A DNA stretch of 64,000 bases from Pardosa pseudoannulata (lineage: Eukaryota; Arthropoda; Arachnida; Araneae; Lycosidae): positions 83,932,666 to 83,996,665 of the forward strand of contig CM063499.1 of assembly GCA_032207245.1 (NCBI GenBank). The letters run 5' to 3'. Positions 60,783 to 64,000 of this stretch are shown piece after piece. Numbering within the stretch: the stretch's first letter is position 1; each line of letters begins with the position of its first letter. A model generated the notes under the pieces. It was not told the origin of the DNA and did not search any database. It worked only from the letters and a program-made list of their open reading frames with translations. The translations under genes were made by a program, and so were the position numbers.

Positions 60783-60993
60783 GTGCTTTGGACACTGGAA
60801 CACTGGACACTGGAATAATGCATTTTGGGGTACCTAGGGCCGGAGGCCCTTTATCCCCGATAGTAGACATTTATATGTGTTCAACATTACACTCATTACT
60901 GGCCGACATTTGAATAATAATTATGGGAAAGAAGAGCACATACATAAAACAAGAAAAAATAAATCAAAGTATACATTTATAAAATAATATCAA
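60783..60993 (-). mobile_element. 5'-truncated jockey-type 3' UTR copy
   Basis: Nearly identical to 56066-56280 (shared GGGTACCTAGGGCCGGAGG and GGCCGACATTTGAATAATAA). It ends in a repeated TCCAGTG tail (minus strand) with one variant unit, and lacks the GAGGAGAAGG segment present in the other copy. Similarity stops abruptly at 60993. A typical short, 5'-truncated insertion. Confidence 0.8.
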
Positions 60994-61065
60994 AGAGAGG
61001 TGTCCTCTCTTTAGGAAGTGTTGGCTGGACACAGACTCTCCTGTTGTATCCACAAGTATCTGGTC

Positions 61066-61178
61066 TATGCGCAGGTAGCTGGGTTCCGATTCACTGTGCA
61101 GAAGCTCCTAGAAATAACAGCATAATCCGTGAGCATGCGCAGATAGCTGGGTACCGTTTCAATGTGTAGAAGCTCCTC
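61066..61178 (+). repeat. Two tandem copies of the recurrent module
   Basis: Copy 1 at 61066-61109 (ATGCGCAGGTAGCTGGG) and copy 2 at 61131-61178 (GAGCATGCGCAGATAGCTGG), each ending AGAAGCTCCT. They lie directly before the I-type element's leader and may belong to its 5' UTR/promoter. Confidence 0.8.
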
Positions 61179-61415
61179 TCTTTGTCGAGCTTGTGTAAAT
61201 TTGTTAAAATCATCTTGTAGGTACTGTTTGGTGGAACGGTGCTTGAAGACACGTGGCGGCTTATCTCTCTCGAGCTTTTCGTGTTTTCACGGCTTTTGGA
61301 TATCTTTTTTTTAGTTTGTTTCTTCTCTGTTTACCTTGGTTTTTGCTTTCTGCTTCTTCTTACTTTTCTCCCTTCTACCTGCGTTTATGAGGTAAGTGGG
61401 TTTGTTTTTTTCGGT

Positions 61416-62657
61416 ATGGAGGTGTCGTCGGATGACGACAACTTCTGGTCGGCGAATTTCCAGCCGCTTAATTTTTTGAATGAGGCTTTCGCTCAGGGAG
61501 TGGGGCCTCTTACTATCTTCCTTGAAAACCCTGAAGGGAATATCCCCAATTTTCACCCCAAAAAATTAAAGGATGAACTTATACGCCTCGTGGGCCCCAA
61601 CATAAAGCTCAACTTTTTAAAAGCTACAAGAAACGGGAAAATTGTTTGCGTGACTGACGACAACACCACTGCCATCCAGCTACTTAATATAAAAAATTTA
61701 CTTTCGGTACCAATCCTACCCCGCTTAATCTCAGACACTCTCACTACCAAATTTCTTCTATATGACGTTCCACAAAATGTAACTTGCAGCGAGGTGGCCG
61801 AGGAACTTATGGCAACCGGCGTGCCAGTTTCTGAAGTGCGTCGGTTCCAAAAGCTGACTGAGGGCAAACGTATACCATTAAAAACTATCCTAGTGACAAA
61901 AATCGGGCAAAACCTTCCCGATAAAATTATTTTGTGGTTCGAAGAAATAAGAATAAGACCATTTATAGACAGACCTCGCCAATGCAATAACTGCTATCAA
62001 TTCTCGCACTCAACTAGGGCATGTAAAAATGCCGTCGTGTGCATTAAGTGCGGAGAAGGTCATTCGGCTCAACAGTGCCAGTCTGATTATGTGAAATGTA
62101 GTAACTGTGGAGAAAGTCATGAAGCTAATAACAAGAATTGTAACGCTTATATCCGGGAAGCAGAAATTAATAAATTCAAATGTTTGAATCACTTAACAAT
62201 AACTGAAGCTAGGAGACGTTACACACAAAAAAATAAAATTACAAAAACAATATCCTACGCAGAGGCGGTGGCTCCCAAGCCAAGGGAAAAGGACAACTAT
62301 TTGCAAGAAGTTACTACGAATATAGAAAAAATACTGGAAAAGTTTGAGGTAACACTCCAAAGTTTTTTAAACACTCAAGTTGAAACGTTCAATAAAGTCA
62401 TTGAAATAATGACATCATCTTTCACTAATATATTACAAAAGTTTTCCCCTACAGCACCACAGAGTGCTACTCAAAAATCTGAAAAAAGAAAGAAAAGGAT
62501 GTTAAGGGATGTTTTGCCCTCTTCCCCCTTATCCCCCTCTGATGGAGATTTTGGATTGATGGAGTACTCTGGTCTTAGTTCCCAAGGTAGCCCTTGCCCT
62601 ACCTTGGCCCCCTTCCCCCCTTTTGAGTGTGCCAGCCCGGACGGGCCCTCTTCTTAG
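61416..62657 (+). CDS. ORF1 (gag-like) of the I-type element
   Basis: 413 residues from ATG 61416 (MEVSSDDDNFW). The frame is open further up to 61239, but that extension is a Phe/Leu-rich stretch with no family resemblance, so I take it as leader. Three CCHC knuckles lie at about residues 187-240: CNNCYQFSHSTRAC, CIKCGEGHSAQQC and CSNCGESHEANNKNC, preceded by a basic/aromatic region (IRPFIDRPRQ). The region before them resembles the RRM-like domain of insect LINE ORF1 proteins (TTKFLLYDVPQNVTCSEV). After them come a Lys-rich stretch and a predicted coiled coil (IEKILEKFEVTLQSFLNTQV), then a Ser/Pro-rich tail. Such proteins bind element RNA and form RNPs. ORF2 starts 34 nt after its stop. Confidence 0.88.
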   Translation: MEVSSDDDNFWSANFQPLNFLNEAFAQGVGPLTIFLENPEGNIPNFHPKKLKDELIRLVGPNIKLNFLKATRNGKIVCVTDDNTTAIQLLNIKNLLSVPILPRLISDTLTTKFLLYDVPQNVTCSEVAEELMATGVPVSEVRRFQKLTEGKRIPLKTILVTKIGQNLPDKIILWFEEIRIRPFIDRPRQCNNCYQFSHSTRACKNAVVCIKCGEGHSAQQCQSDYVKCSNCGESHEANNKNCNAYIREAEINKFKCLNHLTITEARRRYTQKNKITKTISYAEAVAPKPREKDNYLQEVTTNIEKILEKFEVTLQSFLNTQVETFNKVIEIMTSSFTNILQKFSPTAPQSATQKSEKRKKRMLRDVLPSSPLSPSDGDFGLMEYSGLSSQGSPCPTLAPFPPFECASPDGPSS

Positions 62658-62691
62658 GGTGTGGGTCTTTCGGTTTCTGTTTTTGCTTTTG

Positions 62692-64000
62692 ATGGCGGGT
62701 TTTTCTGTTGTGTCGTGGAACGTTCGTGGTCTTCGGGCCAGAGCCGCTTGGCTTAAATGCCCTGTTTTTTCTTCTGTTCCTGTTCTGCTTGCTCAGGAAA
62801 CTTTTCTTACCCCGGATCTTCATTTTTCCTTTGACCAAAAGGTTCTGTATCGTAAGGATCGTCTGGGGGGAGGTGGAGGTGGCATCCTCACCACCGTTCA
62901 GCGCTGTTTTACCTCGATATATCTCTCTCTGCCCATTCAGCATTCTACTATTGAACACGTCGCTGTCAAAGTTTGGATTAATAATACTCCGCTTACTATT
63001 ATTAATATCTATAGCCCAAGGTGCAGCTTTGATCTGGGTTACTTCAGTTCCCTGCTTGAAAATATTGAACCTCCATTTATTATTATGGGTGACCTAAATT
63101 TAAACCTCCTTAAACGGGGTAGCTACGGCCTGGCTCCGGTAAATCAGTTTCTTGATTGGGTCTCTAGGAATGATCTTTGCATTGTAAACATGGACATTCC
63201 TACCCGTTTCATGACTAGCAACTTACCCTCTGTTCTCGATCTTGCGATCGTCTCTCCTGATTTGTTCCCATTAATCCAATTTTATGTTCACCCCGACAAT
63301 TTTGACTCTGATCATTGTCCGATCTTCCTGCAACTTCATGGTCCGTACGCTCAACGGATTTCTGGTGCTTTTCGTCTTTGCACTAACTGGTCCAGGGCTG
63401 GCGGTGACTTGAACGAGTGCATGAAACAGCATAATCTGACCTCATACTCCGATCTCATATTTCCTTGCAAACAGGCTATTTCGGACAATAGACATTATCA
63501 AAGGATCTCTGGAACTTCTTACCCGCAGTGGTGGAACTCTAGGTGCTCTTGGCTCTTAGGGCAGAAAAGAAAATTCTTTCGGTTAGCTAAGCGCCTCTTT
63601 TTACGTGATCACTGGATAAAGTACAAAAAGATTTCTAGTATCCTTCGGCGTCACATAAAGAGCAGCATTCGTAACTACTGGAATAATCTCTGTAATCGGC
63701 AAAACAGCATTCAAGTTATTTATCGAACTCTTAAAAAGCAGGCTAATAGACAAGCTCATGGTGGGACTCTCCTGTATAGTGGTATCAGTATTACCTGCCC
63801 CCGCCACCAAGCTGCTTTATTTGGACAGAATTTCTACCCGACGGCAAACCATCCACCTCTTCCTTACGCCTTAACTAATGCGGCTGTTGAGTTTGACGAC
63901 GCTATCGATACCTTTGAGCTTCAGAGAGCGATCAAAACTGCGAAATGTACTGCTCCGGGGGAAGACGGCATCTCCATTAAGCTGATTAAACACATTGATG
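62692..64000 (+). CDS. ORF2 endonuclease-reverse transcriptase, partial at window end
   Basis: Open for 436 codons from ATG 62692 to the last base. The N-terminal 215 residues form an APE-type endonuclease with all signature positions: N10 (SWNVRG), E36 (AQETF), Y107 (NIYSP), D134 and N136 (GDLNLN), D183 (VLDLAI), D207-H208 (SDHCPI). A linker follows with YPQWWNSRC and a basic segment. The RT domain starts at about residue 425 (APGEDGISIKLIKH). It nicks genomic DNA and primes reverse transcription at the target. Catalytic RT and RNase H must lie beyond the window. Relation to the broken copy at 16796-19345 is likely but not testable here, since they barely overlap. Confidence 0.9.
   Translation, partial: MAGFSVVSWNVRGLRARAAWLKCPVFSSVPVLLAQETFLTPDLHFSFDQKVLYRKDRLGGGGGGILTTVQRCFTSIYLSLPIQHSTIEHVAVKVWINNTPLTIINIYSPRCSFDLGYFSSLLENIEPPFIIMGDLNLNLLKRGSYGLAPVNQFLDWVSRNDLCIVNMDIPTRFMTSNLPSVLDLAIVSPDLFPLIQFYVHPDNFDSDHCPIFLQLHGPYAQRISGAFRLCTNWSRAGGDLNECMKQHNLTSYSDLIFPCKQAISDNRHYQRISGTSYPQWWNSRCSWLLGQKRKFFRLAKRLFLRDHWIKYKKISSILRRHIKSSIRNYWNNLCNRQNSIQVIYRTLKKQANRQAHGGTLLYSGISITCPRHQAALFGQNFYPTANHPPLPYALTNAAVEFDDAIDTFELQRAIKTAKCTAPGEDGISIKLIKHID

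Larger units (their letters stand above)
61190..64000 (+). mobile_element. I-type non-LTR retrotransposon, 5' half, apparently intact
   Basis: Leader, ORF1 (zinc knuckles) and ORF2 (endonuclease and the start of RT) follow in order, with no stop or frameshift up to the window edge. Codon use is visibly richer in G+C than the surroundings. The 5' boundary is not certain; the GTGGAACGGTGC segment at about 61231 or the modules at 61066 could be the start. Confidence 0.82.

Noticed and set aside
61239..61415. N-terminal hydrophobic extension of ORF1 as a signal or membrane segment
   Set aside because: Phe/Leu-rich because of T-rich leader DNA; gag-like proteins of this group are not membrane proteins, and ATG 61416 fits better.
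61553..61987. Minus-strand frame inside ORF1 (also 61311-61556, 62010-62192 and 62599-62958)
   Set aside because: Antisense to a well-supported gag-like ORF with zinc knuckles.
63601..63810. Minus-strand frame near the window end, and plus frame 62708-63097
   Set aside because: Both overlap ORF2, whose frame carries the complete endonuclease signature.

Overview
The window is strongly AT-rich eukaryotic DNA. It has spliced transposon genes, C2H2 zinc-finger arrays, tRNA-derived SINEs and non-LTR retrotransposons, which fits an arthropod genome. A chelicerate such as a spider is my guess, but the sequence alone does not prove it. There is no prokaryotic gene organisation. I see no certain conserved single-copy host gene; nearly everything recognisable is a mobile element or a duplication.

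Layout. (1) 1-16162: a large inverted duplication. Bases 1-4209 reappear, reverse-complemented and almost unchanged, at 11940-16162. The right arm starts exactly at a 100-N assembly gap (11840-11939). The spacer holds SINEs, a Helitron-like fragment, a decayed hAT transposase piece and an LTR-like block. (2) 16796-19345: the 3' part of an I-type non-LTR retrotransposon (RT, RNase H, (TAA)n tail) broken by frameshifts. (3) 19675-38909 and 42539-47976: two direct copies of a segmental duplication, each ending in a C2H2 zinc-finger ORF (16 and 7 canonical fingers). Copy A was later hit by a TIR element (20126-20897), a hAT transposon (21723-24328, TSD GACTATGG), a 9.75-kb PIF/Harbinger transposon (25373-35126, TSD CAG) and a SINE (38174-38329, 14-bp TSD). 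Copy B keeps the empty site for each. (4) 40805-42259: a diverged tandem duplication and a small TIR element. (5) 48000-61000: AT-rich DNA with a TIR element (54043-55496), a jockey-type 3' fragment (56066-56835), SINEs and a recurring GC-richer module. (6) 61190-64000: the 5' half of an apparently intact I-type element, with a gag-like ORF1 with three zinc knuckles and an ORF2 endonuclease still open at the window edge.

The most striking object is the Harbinger element. Splice sites readable by eye give a 4-exon HARBI1-like transposase (355 aa) and a divergent 7-exon Myb/SANT-like protein (298 aa), both with unbroken frames. The second gene contains a run of four short, in-frame-skippable exons that look like tandem exon duplicates, and a complete non-coding Helitron sits in its first intron. 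Conserved terminal and subterminal motifs, a TSD and a paralogous empty site define its ends to the base.
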